Assembly: GCF_018135625.1 (NCBI RefSeq)
Contig: NZ_CP073078.1
Location: 1,892,501-1,956,500 of the forward strand
DNA: 64,000 nt
DNA from: Phenylobacterium montanum
GTDB taxonomy: Bacteria; Pseudomonadota; Alphaproteobacteria; Caulobacterales; Caulobacteraceae
Direction: 5' to 3'
Numbering within the stretch: position 1 is the stretch's first letter; every line of letters begins with the position of its first letter. This document shows positions 8,036-16,641 of this stretch, piece after piece. The translations under genes and the position numbers were made by a program. The notes under the pieces were generated by a model that worked only from the letters and a program-made list of their open reading frames with translations, had not been told where the DNA came from and did not search any database.

Positions 8036-9139
8036 ATGCAGCGTTTGGTTTCGATGATTTCTATGGCCGCGATCCTGGCGGCGGCGGGCGGTTCCATGGC
8101 GGCGACTCCAGACCCGCATGCGGTGTTGGCCGAGGTGGGCCGGATCACCTCGGCCAACGGCATAGACGAGGCCCGGGCTGTGGAGATCGGCGGCGTCCAG
8201 CAGTGGATCACCGTGCGCGGCCGCGACCGGCGCAACCCGATCCTTCTGGTGATCCACGGCGGCCCGGCCTCGCCTGAACTGGCCAACCGCTATCTGTTCG
8301 AGGCGCCGTGGACCGACTATTTCACTGTGGTCGAGTGGGACCAGCGCGGGTCGGGCAAGACCTATGAGCTGAACGATCCGGCCAAGGTCGCCCCGACGCT
8401 CAGCAAGGCGCGGATCGTCCAGGACGCCGAGGAGCTGACCGCCTATCTGCGTAGGACCTATCACCGGCGGAAGATCTTCGTGATGGGCCATTCCTGGGGC
8501 ACGGTGGTGGGGCTGAGCCTGGCCGAGCGCCGGCCGGACTGGCTGTACGCCTATGTCGGAGTCGGCCAGATCATCAACATGCAGGCAGGCGAGAAGGCCG
8601 GCTACGCCCACACCCTGGCGGCGGCGAAGAAGGCCGGCGACCAGGCGGCGATCCAGGAGCTAACCGCCATCGCGCCTTATCCGGACACGGATGGGACCAT
8701 CGAGCCGGAGAAGATCGGGACGGAGCGCAAGTGGTCGATCCGCTATGGCGGCCTGACCCACGGGCGGACGAGCTTCGACTACTGGGAGAACGCCGAGCGG
8801 ATCTCGCCGGACTACAGCGAGCAGGATTTCAAGGCGATCGACCAGGGCAGCGGCTTCAGCCTGCCGAAGCTGTTGCCCGACCTGGCCAAGGTCGATTTCG
8901 ACCCCATGACCCGGGCCGGCTGCCCGATCTTCATCTTCGCCGGCCGCTATGACGAGACCACCCCGTCCGAGCCGGTGCAGGCCTGGTTCCAGCGCCTGCA
9001 TGCGCCAAAGAAGCGCTTCGTGTGGTTCGAGAACTCGGCCCACATGCTCTATGCCGAAGAGCCCGGGCGGGTGCTGGTGCATCTGGTCGAGGACGTCCGG
9101 CCGCTGGCGGTGAAGGCTGGGGATACGGCGCCGAACTGA
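8036..9139 (+). CDS. alpha/beta hydrolase, prolyl iminopeptidase-like
   Basis: A 367-aa secreted alpha/beta-hydrolase. It has a short signal peptide ending in GGSMA-AT. The HGGPASPE oxyanion segment, DQRGSGKTYE, and the nucleophile elbow GHSWGT are the motif set of the prolyl aminopeptidase (S33) subfamily. The acid is probably in AGRYDETTP and the histidine in FENSAHMLYAEEP. It would remove N-terminal proline or hydrolyse related small amides and esters. GCAGGGGCTGAC precedes the ATG. No operon partner: the next small lipoprotein starts 75 bases later and could be cotranscribed. Confidence 0.85.
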   Translation: MQRLVSMISMAAILAAAGGSMAATPDPHAVLAEVGRITSANGIDEARAVEIGGVQQWITVRGRDRRNPILLVIHGGPASPELANRYLFEAPWTDYFTVVEWDQRGSGKTYELNDPAKVAPTLSKARIVQDAEELTAYLRRTYHRRKIFVMGHSWGTVVGLSLAERRPDWLYAYVGVGQIINMQAGEKAGYAHTLAAAKKAGDQAAIQELTAIAPYPDTDGTIEPEKIGTERKWSIRYGGLTHGRTSFDYWENAERISPDYSEQDFKAIDQGSGFSLPKLLPDLAKVDFDPMTRAGCPIFIFAGRYDETTPSEPVQAWFQRLHAPKKRFVWFENSAHMLYAEEPGRVLVHLVEDVRPLAVKAGDTAPN

Positions 9140-9214
9140 CGTTCCCAGCGCTTCATGGCGCGGGCCGCTTCCCCTATGGTCCTCCCAACCCTCGAGATTC
9201 ACCCGGAGCAGACC

Positions 9215-9523
9215 ATGAAATCGGCCGCCCGCGCCACAGCCGCCGTCGTCCTTCTCTTGGCCCTGGCGGCCTGCGTCGCCGGATCGAGCGATTCGGCGCA
9301 CGCCGCCGACAGCGGCTTTCTGGCCCAGTTCTTCCTGGGCTTCTGGCACGGGCTGATCGGGCCGGTGACCATGGTTGTGGAGATCGTCGGCCGGTTCTTC
9401 CCGCACCTTCTGCCCTGGAAGGCGCATCTCTACGAGACCAAGGCGGCGGGCGTGGCCTACGACTTCGGCTTCTACATCGGCCTCGTGGGCAGTCCGGTGA
9501 TCATCTGGTCGCGGCGGCGGTAG
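9215..9523 (+). CDS. small putative lipoprotein
   Basis: A 102-aa protein with lipoprotein signal LLLALAAC, then a short segment with a hydrophobic stretch (FLAQFFLGFWHGLIGPVTMVVEIVG) and a C-terminal membrane-like end (FGFYIGLVGSPVIIW). The ATG at 9215 has GGAGC nearby; the longer frame from 9155 adds residues before the signal and is unlikely. Small proteins with this FWHG-IGP pattern recur in proteobacteria as uncharacterised membrane proteins (family recollection). Function unknown. Confidence 0.65.
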   Translation: MKSAARATAAVVLLLALAACVAGSSDSAHAADSGFLAQFFLGFWHGLIGPVTMVVEIVGRFFPHLLPWKAHLYETKAAGVAYDFGFYIGLVGSPVIIWSRRR

Positions 9524-9534
9524 GGGCTGGACAA

Positions 9535-9566
9535 GAAAAAGGCCCCGGCCAGGAGCCGGGGCCAGT
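9535..9566 (-). terminator. intrinsic terminator
   Basis: GGCCCCGGC at 9541-9549 and GCCGGGGCC at 9555-9563 form a strong GC hairpin. Read on the minus strand it is followed by TTTTTCTTG, a classic U-tract, so it terminates the minus-strand gene ending at 9647. It may also stop transcripts coming from 9523 on the plus strand. Confidence 0.85.
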
Positions 9567-9646
9567 TCAAGGGGACGTCATCCGACTGGATCGACGCCCT
9601 CGTTGTCTCACAGGTCCCCTGAACGCGCCCTGAACATGCTGGACAG

Positions 9647-10519
9647 TCAGTAGACGATTCCGCCCACGCCGCCGTCGAGGCTGAGCGAGGAGGCCGCAGA
9701 ACTTGTGGTCGCCTCTTCGTGGTAGTCGGTGTAGCGCTCGACGGTGATCATGGTCAGGATCTTCACCCCGGCGCCGAAGCGGCGCAGCAGGGAGCGTTCG
9801 TTGCAGTCGCGGGCGGGCTTCTGACGCCGGCATTCGACCTTGCCGCCGGGGGCGTGCCACAGGGCCTCGGCCTTGGCGCAGTTGACCGTCTGGCCATGGT
9901 CGAAGCTGATCTTGCCGAGATATTCGGCCCAGACGTACTGCATGTGGGTCCCGGCGATGCAGCGATAGAGCTCACCGTCGTAGGAATCCTCGATGTCACG
10001 GTCCGGCATGACTTGAGAGGCGGGGTGCGGGATGTCCTTGTCGTCGATGCAGACCGCCTGGATCACCACCTTGGTGATCTTGGTGCGGGTCGCCTCGTAG
10101 GCGCTGCGGTGGGCGCCGCCCTCGACGTTCAGGTTGGGGGCCACACTGACCACGCCGGGGCCGACATAGGCGCCCGCGCCGCCGCCGGCGCCGACGACCA
10201 CCAGCGCCTGGCCGGAAGCCTGGCCAGAGGCCTGGCCCGACGCGCCGGCCGTGGCGGCGACATTGGCCTGGACATTGGCGTTGACCACCACCGAGGCGGC
10301 CACATCCACCGTCACGCCTGGGATATAGACGTTGTGGCCCGGCGGCTGGCAGCAGGGATAGCTGGGCGGGGTGGGCGGGGTCGGCGGCTGGCAGCAGGGC
10401 GGCGGCGGGGTGCAGCCGCAGCCATTGCCGGCCACCGCGACGCCGGCGCCCATCACAAGCAGCGCAAAGGCGAGCGCGCCGGCGATCCTGCCGAGCATAG
10501 ATCTGATCTGCGCCGTCAT
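9647..10519 (-). CDS. secreted Pro/Cys-rich protein of unknown function
   Basis: A 290-aa exported protein: signal peptide (ALAFALLVMGAGVAVA), then a Cys/Pro-rich segment with CGC, CCQPP and CCQPP repeats. Next comes a region with repeated ASGQASGQASGQ and Val/Asn/Ala stretches (VVVNANVQANV), then a C-terminal domain with further cysteines. I do not recognise it. The middle repeat recalls the Ala/Asn-rich surface proteins of the holdfast operon, but there is no proof of relation. AAGGAG lies upstream of the chosen ATG at 10519; longer frames lack a signal. It ends in a strong terminator and is divergent from the PAS-like gene at 10652. Confidence 0.7.
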   Translation of the reverse strand: MTAQIRSMLGRIAGALAFALLVMGAGVAVAGNGCGCTPPPPCCQPPTPPTPPSYPCCQPPGHNVYIPGVTVDVAASVVVNANVQANVAATAGASGQASGQASGQALVVVGAGGGAGAYVGPGVVSVAPNLNVEGGAHRSAYEATRTKITKVVIQAVCIDDKDIPHPASQVMPDRDIEDSYDGELYRCIAGTHMQYVWAEYLGKISFDHGQTVNCAKAEALWHAPGGKVECRRQKPARDCNERSLLRRFGAGVKILTMITVERYTDYHEEATTSSAASSLSLDGGVGGIVY

Positions 10520-10651
10520 AGCCCTTGCTCTCCTTGGCCGCCGCGCGCCCCGGTCCGGACGGGGGCGTCCCGCGATGGGACGCTGCGGCCTTGGTCCAAT
10601 TCTTTCTGCAAGCCCCATGCGGTGTTCCACCACCGTGAAAGGCGGGCGTGC

Positions 10652-11197
10652 ATGTTCCATTCAAATACGGAACTGTTGATAGAGTATTGGCGAGCGCGGC
10701 GGATCGGGCCGATGGCGCCGGCGCGGGCCTCGGTCGATCCCTCGGAGTTCACGCCGCTCCTACCGCAGATCTTCATTGTTGGCCGCCGTGGCTTCGGCGA
10801 CTACGGCTTCCGCCTGGCCGGCGCCTTCCTGGCCGACCTGCACGGGCGCGACCTGCGCGAAGAGAACATCCTGAACCTGTGGGAGCCGGAAGACCGGCAT
10901 CCGCTGCAGATGGCGCTGGAGACCGTGCGGCGCCGGGTCGAGCCGCTGGTGGTCGACGCCGACGCCTGGCCGGAATACGGCCTGCCGGTGCGCATCGAGC
11001 TGATGATGGCCCCCCTGACCGGCCTCTCGGGCGATGTGGACCGGATGATCGGCCTCTACCAGCCGCTCAGCCCCACCGCCGTCCTGATGAACCGCAAGGT
11101 GCAGAGCCTGTCGATCCGCAACATCCTCTCCGGCGGGCTGGGTGAACCCCTGCCCCACCTGCGCCTGGCGGCGGTGAACGGCCGGCGGATCGCCTGA
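10652..11197 (+). CDS. PAS domain-containing protein (PAS_5/DUF1457-like)
   Basis: A 181-aa cytosolic protein. FTPLLPQIFIVGRRGFGDYGFRLAGAFLADLHGRDLREENILNLW matches the alphaproteobacterial PAS_5 family, in which a short PAS fold is preceded by a conserved helix beginning with a tyrosine-tryptophan pair (here EYWRARR). No output domain is attached. Members are plentiful in Caulobacterales and are thought to be sensors or adaptors (family knowledge), with no assigned ligand. It is divergent from the secreted protein at 9647-10519, and the 132-base gap must carry both promoters. Confidence 0.8.
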   Translation: MFHSNTELLIEYWRARRIGPMAPARASVDPSEFTPLLPQIFIVGRRGFGDYGFRLAGAFLADLHGRDLREENILNLWEPEDRHPLQMALETVRRRVEPLVVDADAWPEYGLPVRIELMMAPLTGLSGDVDRMIGLYQPLSPTAVLMNRKVQSLSIRNILSGGLGEPLPHLRLAAVNGRRIA

Positions 11198-11330
11198 CCA
11201 CCGGATTCAGGAACCCTCCCCGCCGCCCCGCCGTTAGACTCCCGCAATCACCCAAGATCAAAACGGCGAAACCTTGCCTGGGGCGGCCAAATCGGCCGAC
11301 CGACCGCAGGGGCGCCGAGGAGATTCCAAG

Positions 11331-11819
11331 ATGATCGGCGAGACGAGATTCAAGATCCTGAAACTGGCCGGGCTTGCGGCGACCGCCGCCCTGGTCTGTG
11401 GGCCGTCCATGGCCCAGCAAACCTATTACGACAGCAACGAATACACCGCTCCGGACTACGAGCAGGCCGCGCCGCCGGACGAGACCGCGCCGCCCGAAGA
11501 AAGCGCTCCGCCGCCTGCGAGCGCTGCGCCGGACGACATCACCGTCTATGCGCCCAGGACGCGGGAGCGCGACAACGGCGATACGGTGAGCGCTTCGCGC
11601 GTGGTCTATGTCGGCGACCTGGACCTCGGCGCGCGGTGGGGCCGGCATGCGGCCAAGGTCCGCATCGAGCAGACGGCGCGGCAGGTCTGCGACCAGCTGG
11701 CGGACGACTACCCCAATTCGAGCGACGATAGCGGCGCCTGCGTGCCCGACGCTGTGACCCACGCCATGGTCCAACTGCGCGACATCGCCTACCGTCAGGA
11801 CGAGACCCCGCCCTGGTAG
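11331..11819 (+). CDS. UrcA family protein
   Basis: A 162-aa exported protein. A signal peptide (LAATAALVCGPSMA) is followed by an acidic Pro/Glu-rich linker (APPDETAPPEESAPPP). The UrcA domain comes last: RVVYVGDLDLGARWGRHAAKVRIEQTARQVCDQ and a second conserved cysteine in GACVPDAV. The domain is widespread in Caulobacterales and sphingomonads as a small periplasmic module with a probable disulfide; its role is unknown. GAGGAG lies before the ATG at 11331. Confidence 0.88.
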   Translation: MIGETRFKILKLAGLAATAALVCGPSMAQQTYYDSNEYTAPDYEQAAPPDETAPPEESAPPPASAAPDDITVYAPRTRERDNGDTVSASRVVYVGDLDLGARWGRHAAKVRIEQTARQVCDQLADDYPNSSDDSGACVPDAVTHAMVQLRDIAYRQDETPPW

Positions 11820-11973
11820 GCGTTTGCTTGCGGCTGCGCTTGCCCGCCCCCTCGGCGAGGGTATCATGCTGAACTTCTCCGCCGAGTAGTCTTGGGCCTG
11901 GAGCCGGAGGCCTCGGCGGTTGGGTCAGGCGCTCGCCGCCACGGGGTGACGCACGCCTGCTCGGGGGCGAGAC

Positions 11974-12711
11974 ATGCGGGCGCCGAACCGCCTTCCCCAT
12001 CGCGCTGTCTGCGGCTGCATCGCCGCGGCGATCCTGCTCGCCGGAGGCGGCTGGGCAGGCGCCGGCCTGGCGCAGACCTCGGACGGGCCGCCAGCGAAGG
12101 CGGCCGGGGAGCCCGGCGCCAAGCCACCCTATGTCCCCGGCGCCCTCGCGCCCGCGCTGCAACAGCCTGGCGGCGGCGCGCCTTGGCAGAACCAGCCCGC
12201 CGCGGGACCGGCCGGCCCCGCGGACGCCGGCCCGGCGGCTTCGTCGTCGCCCTATCAATCGCCCTGGCCCAAGCCCTGGTGGGACATACCGGGCGCCAAG
12301 CCGCCAGCCGACAGCCCGAACGTCGCTGCAAGCGATCCTGCTACCGTCCCCGGCGCGCCGCAGCCGCCAGCCGGTCACAAGCCGCAGCAGCCAATCGAGA
12401 AGCCCGGAGCCGCCGACCCGTCAGGGCCAACCAAAGTGACCGTCGGCAAGGCTCCCGAGCCCCCTTCCCGGCCGCCACAGCCGTCATTCGACTGGCGAAG
12501 CGCCCTGCTGATGGCGGCCGGCGCCCTGCTCGCCGCGGCGATCGCCGGCTGGTGGGCGCTGCGGCATTGGCTGCGCCTGGCGCCCATGGGCGACGCCGGG
12601 CGCCAGGAGATCCGCTTCGTCGCCGCGCCCGGCCTTCACGTCGTGGTCCAGGCCCGGGCCGGCCAGGCCGACACTCGCCTTCACTTCCACGATCCGCAGG
12701 TCTCGTCATGA
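11974..12711 (+). CDS. proline-rich protein with one central-to-C-terminal membrane segment
   Basis: A 245-aa protein. An N-terminal hydrophobic signal (GCIAAAILLAGGGWAGAGLAQ) leads to about 130 residues of low-complexity Pro/Ala/Gly sequence. One transmembrane helix (ALLMAAGALLAAAIAGWWAL) and a short C-terminal tail of about 55 residues (EIRFVAAPGLHVVVQARAG) follow. With a cleaved signal it would place the proline-rich arm in the periplasm and the tail in the cytosol. I do not recognise the family. Its stop overlaps the start of the next gene as ATGA, so the two are coupled and probably act together. Confidence 0.7.
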   Translation: MRAPNRLPHRAVCGCIAAAILLAGGGWAGAGLAQTSDGPPAKAAGEPGAKPPYVPGALAPALQQPGGGAPWQNQPAAGPAGPADAGPAASSSPYQSPWPKPWWDIPGAKPPADSPNVAASDPATVPGAPQPPAGHKPQQPIEKPGAADPSGPTKVTVGKAPEPPSRPPQPSFDWRSALLMAAGALLAAAIAGWWALRHWLRLAPMGDAGRQEIRFVAAPGLHVVVQARAGQADTRLHFHDPQVSS

Positions 12712-13301
12712 GCAGCGACCCGGTGACCCTGAAATCCTTCTTTTGCGACGACGACGGCAGGCCGGTGTTCGACTGCTGCGATCCCAAGGCCATGGGCGAG
12801 GCCCTGGACGAGGCGGCGCACCTGTTGCCCCACGCCCTGCTGGACGAGGCCCGAACCGGCTATGCCCGGACCGTGGAGCAGCTGTTCCAGGTGCGGCTGG
12901 AGGACATCCTGATCTCAGGCTGGAGCAGCGTCTCGGCGCTGAAGGAGTGCATCCGCCAGTCGCGCAAGCGGCCGGACGAGACCCTGCCCTTCTATCTCGC
13001 CGACCATACACTGACCTCGACCCACCACCCGAGCCTGGACGTCATGCTGGGACCGACCGAGATCGCCCGCCTGCCGTTCGAGATCGACCTGTCGCTGGAG
13101 CTGAAGGCGGTCCAGCTGGGCATCCGCGACGGGCGCATCGACAGCCTGGAGAGCGGCCGCTGCAAGGGAAGCGCGGCCTTCGCCGTGGGCGACAAAACGC
13201 TGCTGAAGCACGACACGCCCGAGTTCGCCCTGCCGGGCCGGCTCGATTTCCACGACCACCCGGAGGCCAGGGACGCGCCTACACCACGTAATGGCCGCTG
13301 A
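12708..13301 (+). CDS. uncharacterised cytosolic protein coupled to the upstream membrane protein
   Basis: A 197-aa soluble protein with no signal or membrane segment. It begins VTLKSFFCDDDGRPVFDCCDPKAMGEALDEAAHLL. It contains a helical region followed by a beta-rich part with LPFYLADHTLTSTHHPSLDVMLG and FEIDLSLELKAVQLGI. It carries several cysteines near the N-terminus and clustered histidines, but no known motif that I recognise. It starts within the stop codon of the membrane protein upstream (ATGA), which suggests a two-component unit: a membrane anchor and a cytosolic partner. Its last 23 bases overlap the convergent glycanase gene. Confidence 0.7.
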   Translation: MSSDPVTLKSFFCDDDGRPVFDCCDPKAMGEALDEAAHLLPHALLDEARTGYARTVEQLFQVRLEDILISGWSSVSALKECIRQSRKRPDETLPFYLADHTLTSTHHPSLDVMLGPTEIARLPFEIDLSLELKAVQLGIRDGRIDSLESGRCKGSAAFAVGDKTLLKHDTPEFALPGRLDFHDHPEARDAPTPRNGR

Positions 13302-16300
13302 CCGACAGGCTGGCGGCGTGGACGCCGAGCAGCTTGATGGTCTCGCCGGTCGAGAAGTGAATGGTCGAATAGGTCCCGTAGTCGGTGAAGGTGGGGTTCA
13401 GGCCCTTGGCCAGATAGGCCGAGATGTCGATCCGATCCGCTGACGTGAAGTCGGTGATGGTCTCCATCTTCTGGCCCGGCCCCATCACGAAGGTGTCCGA
13501 GCCGCCGCCGCCGGTCAGGGTGTCGGCGCCGCTGCCGGCGGTGATGACGTTGTTCATCGTATTGCCGACGATGGTCACCGCCACGCCGGTCTTGGCCACG
13601 ATGTTCTGCACGTTGGCCGGCAGGCTGAAGCTGCAATAGGCATAGACCGTCTCGTTCGGCGTGCCGGCCGCGACCTGCACCACGTCGGTGGAGGAGGAGA
13701 CGGTGAAGACGTCGTTGCCCCCCGCGCCGCCGACCAGGGTCTGATTGGCGCCCAGCGCGGTCAGGTAGTTGCCGCCGGCGGCGTTGCCGATGGCCGTGGT
13801 CCCCGGCGTGGTCAGGCGCAGGCTGTGGACGCCGGTCGGCAGGGCGTAGCTGACCGACGAGATGATCACGTCGTGCTGCTGGCTGGTGGTGTTGATCACC
13901 ACATCGCCGGTGCTGTTGACATAGAAGGTTTCGACCCCGGTCCCGGCCACCAGGGTGTTGGGTCCGCCGAGGCTGGTCAGGGCGCCGTCCATGGCGTTGC
14001 CGGTGGCGGTCAGGCCCGAGCCGAGCACGGTCAGGTTCTGGATGTTGGCCGGCAGGGCGTAGCTGCAGGTGGCGATCACGCTCTCGTTGGGAGTGCCGGC
14101 GGCGACGCTGATCTGATCGGCGCTGTTGTAGACGTGATAGGTGTCGCCGCCCGTCCCGCCCACGATGTTCTGCGCCAAGACGTTGAGGGTGACGGTCGTG
14201 GGCGTGCCGACGCCCAGGCTGTCGCTGGCGATGTAGGTGAAGCTGTCGGTTCCCACATAGCCCTGGTTGGGGGTGTAGCTGAACGAGCCGTCTGCGTTCA
14301 GCGTCAGGGTCCCGTGGCTCGGGCCGCCATTCTGGGCCAGAGTCGCGGTCAGGGTCAGGCCGTTGTTGTCGACATCGTTGGCCAGGACCCCGTGGGCGGC
14401 GTTGACCGTGGTCGTGGCGCCGCCCGCGGCGGCGTAGGTGTCGGCCGTGGCCGTGGGCGCCTGGGCGGCGACGGTCAGGGTGACCGTGGTCGGGGTCCCG
14501 GCGGTGAGGCTGTCGCTGGCGATATAGGTGAAGCTGTCGGTCCCGGCGAAGCCCGCATTGGGGGTGTAGGTGAAGGAGCCGTCCGCGTTCAGCGTCAGGG
14601 TCCCGTGCTGCGGCCCGCCGTTGGTCGCGAGGGTGGCGGCCAGGGACTGGCCGTTGTTGTCCGTATCGTTGGCCAGAACCCCGCTCGCCGCGCCGACGGT
14701 CAGGGCGTGGCCGGCCTTGACCGCATAGCCGTCGGCGACCGAGGTCGGGGCGACCGCCGCCGGGGTCGGCGTTGAGGGCGTCGAGGGCGCTGAGGGCGCC
14801 GAGGGCGTCGACGGGGTCGGCGTGACCGTCGGGGTCGACCCGGAGCTGTTGGTATAGATGGCGCCGGGCGCGGCGCCGCCGGACAGGTTCAGGCTGGAGA
14901 GGCTGTAGGCGCGGACATAGTCCACCTGCATCTGGGCGGTGGTGAAGTCGCTGGAGGGCGAGCCTGCCCAGCTGCCGCCCATGGCCAGGTTGACCAGCAT
15001 GTACATCGGCTTGTTCATGTCCGACGGGGTGGCCATGGTCGCCACCTCGACCCCGTCGACGTACCAAGCGAGCGTCGTGGGCGTCCAAAGCACGCCGTAG
15101 GTGTGGAAGCCGGTGGTGTTGGTCGGGACGTAGGACGAAAAGCCGGTCTGGGTGGTCGCGCCGGCCCCGTTCACATAGTGGGCGGTCTCATAGACGTTCT
15201 TGCCGCCGATCTGCTCCATCACGTCCAGCTCGGGCGGCCAGCTGCCGTCGGTGGGCAGGAGCCAGAAGGCCGGCCAGGCGCCCTGCTGCGAGGGCAGCTC
15301 GGCCTTCATCTCGAAATAGCCGTAGGTCTGCGAGAACGACTTGGCCGTGGTCAGGAGGCCCGAGGTGTATTTGAAGTTGTTCAGCGCCGCCAGGTCCTGG
15401 GTCGGGGTCTTGGAGGCGGTGATGGTCAGGACGCCGTTGGAGATCGAGAACGGGTTCAGGCCCAGGGCCGTGGTCCCATTGCCGGCATAGCCAGCGTCGA
15501 CATAGATCTCCTGTTCGCCGTTCGGCTGCAGCGTGCGGCTGGTCCAGGCATTGGCGCCGGTCTGGCTGCCGGATTCGTAGTTGGTCTTCCAGGTCCCCGT
15601 GCCCGTCGCCGAATTCCACAGGCTGAGGCCGTTGAACTCGTCGTTGAAGGTGGTCGCGGTATTGGCCAGGTTGACGCTGGGGGCGAAGTTCGAGGCGGTC
15701 AGCGAGCTCGCCAGGGTGTTGTGGATCAGGATCTGCTGGGTCGGGGAGATGGTCAAAAGGGTGTCGGCGCCCTGCTGGGTCAGGTGCGACTGCAGCTGGC
15801 TGAAGCTGGTGAAGGCCGAGCTGGTCAGCTGGATGACGTCGGCGTTCGTCCCGCTGGCCTGGAAGCCGTAGATCACGTCGGTGGTCGCATTGGCGCCGAA
15901 CTGGAAGAAGTCGCCGCCGGCGCCGTTGTCCACCAGCACGTTAGAGCCGGAGCCGGCCACCAGGGTGTCGCCGGCCGCCGCCGCGATCAAGAGGTCATTG
16001 CCGCTGTTGCCCACACCCGTGGCGTGGGCCGCCTCGATGGTCAGGTTGTTGACGTTGGTCGGCAGGACGAAGCTGGTCCAGGCATAGACCGTGTCGGTGA
16101 CGCTGGTCGACGTCACCACGATCTGGTCGGAGCTGTCGGAGATGTCGAAGGTGCAGTCGGCCGCCCCGCCGACCAGGGTCGCGCCGCCATAGGCGTCGGT
16201 GAGCTGGGTCGCGGTCGTGGACGCCGCCGTCAGAGTCTGGGCGGCGCCGGTGGTCTGGATCCAGGCGTGGGCCGCGGCGCTGGTCGCCATCAGCTGGCCG

Positions 16301-16323
16301 GCGAAGTTGTAGTAGGTCGCCAT
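13279..16323 (-). CDS. secreted GH16 glycanase with VCBS/cadherin-like and RTX-type repeats
   Basis: A 1014-aa modular exoprotein. Residues 1-220 carry calcium-binding-type repeats without a signal peptide. Residues ~225-475 form a GH16 domain: FNDEFNG, PAFWLLP, and the active site ELDVME, giving nucleophile Glu365, Asp367 and acid/base Glu370. This indicates endo-beta-glucanase or exopolysaccharide-depolymerase activity like ExoK/PlyA. A Thr/Pro/Ser linker follows, then two tandem cadherin/VCBS-like repeats (~525-720) sharing NADGSFTYTPN and DSFTYIASDSL. RTX-like repeats close the protein, with GSGADTLTGGGGSDTF near the end. No Sec signal plus RTX-type C-terminus points to type I secretion (inference); no transporter genes are in the window. 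It may trim the cell's own or environmental polysaccharides. Confidence 0.9.
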   Translation of the reverse strand: MATYYNFAGQLMATSAAAHAWIQTTGAAQTLTAASTTATQLTDAYGGATLVGGAADCTFDISDSSDQIVVTSTSVTDTVYAWTSFVLPTNVNNLTIEAAHATGVGNSGNDLLIAAAAGDTLVAGSGSNVLVDNGAGGDFFQFGANATTDVIYGFQASGTNADVIQLTSSAFTSFSQLQSHLTQQGADTLLTISPTQQILIHNTLASSLTASNFAPSVNLANTATTFNDEFNGLSLWNSATGTGTWKTNYESGSQTGANAWTSRTLQPNGEQEIYVDAGYAGNGTTALGLNPFSISNGVLTITASKTPTQDLAALNNFKYTSGLLTTAKSFSQTYGYFEMKAELPSQQGAWPAFWLLPTDGSWPPELDVMEQIGGKNVYETAHYVNGAGATTQTGFSSYVPTNTTGFHTYGVLWTPTTLAWYVDGVEVATMATPSDMNKPMYMLVNLAMGGSWAGSPSSDFTTAQMQVDYVRAYSLSSLNLSGGAAPGAIYTNSSGSTPTVTPTPSTPSAPSAPSTPSTPTPAAVAPTSVADGYAVKAGHALTVGAASGVLANDTDNNGQSLAATLATNGGPQHGTLTLNADGSFTYTPNAGFAGTDSFTYIASDSLTAGTPTTVTLTVAAQAPTATADTYAAAGGATTTVNAAHGVLANDVDNNGLTLTATLAQNGGPSHGTLTLNADGSFSYTPNQGYVGTDSFTYIASDSLGVGTPTTVTLNVLAQNIVGGTGGDTYHVYNSADQISVAAGTPNESVIATCSYALPANIQNLTVLGSGLTATGNAMDGALTSLGGPNTLVAGTGVETFYVNSTGDVVINTTSQQHDVIISSVSYALPTGVHSLRLTTPGTTAIGNAAGGNYLTALGANQTLVGGAGGNDVFTVSSSTDVVQVAAGTPNETVYAYCSFSLPANVQNIVAKTGVAVTIVGNTMNNVITAGSGADTLTGGGGSDTFVMGPGQKMETITDFTSADRIDISAYLAKGLNPTFTDYGTYSTIHFSTGETIKLLGVHAASLSVSGHYVV

Positions 16324-16641
16324 TCGACTCTATCCCGTCCGCAGGACGAGCAGCCGGTCAAGCAGAGGCGCAGCATTCATCAAGCAGCGCGGGCCGGGCC
16401 GGAATCGTCGTCCGGCGCCGACTGCGCGAAGACTTGCGGCTATACCTCTGCAGGACCCATCTTGGCTCGCTCGCCGTTCATCCGACGGCAAGATCACGCA
16501 ATCAACCTAAATGCGTTGTAAATATTGTTGCCAACTTAAGGATGTCATACTTCGTTTACCAAGCTTGGTCAGAGACTCGGCAAGTTCTGGCAAGGAATCG
16601 CCCAAACAACCGCCAACAACGCCCAGGCTATGTTTGAGCGG
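16324..16641. other. intergenic region upstream of the GH16 gene
   Basis: This is a 318-base gap between the convergently unrelated ends of the aldo/keto reductase and the start of the GH16 gene, both on the minus strand. The stretch 16500-16560 is AT-rich (ATGCGTTGTAAATATTG and TTAAGGATG) and is the natural place for the GH16 promoter. I see no gene, hairpin terminator or known operator in it. Confidence 0.4.

Noticed and set aside
13400-15000. Repeats that might be a CRISPR array
   Set aside because: They are the tandem protein repeats of the GH16 exoprotein and lie in frame; no regular short repeats with spacers exist.
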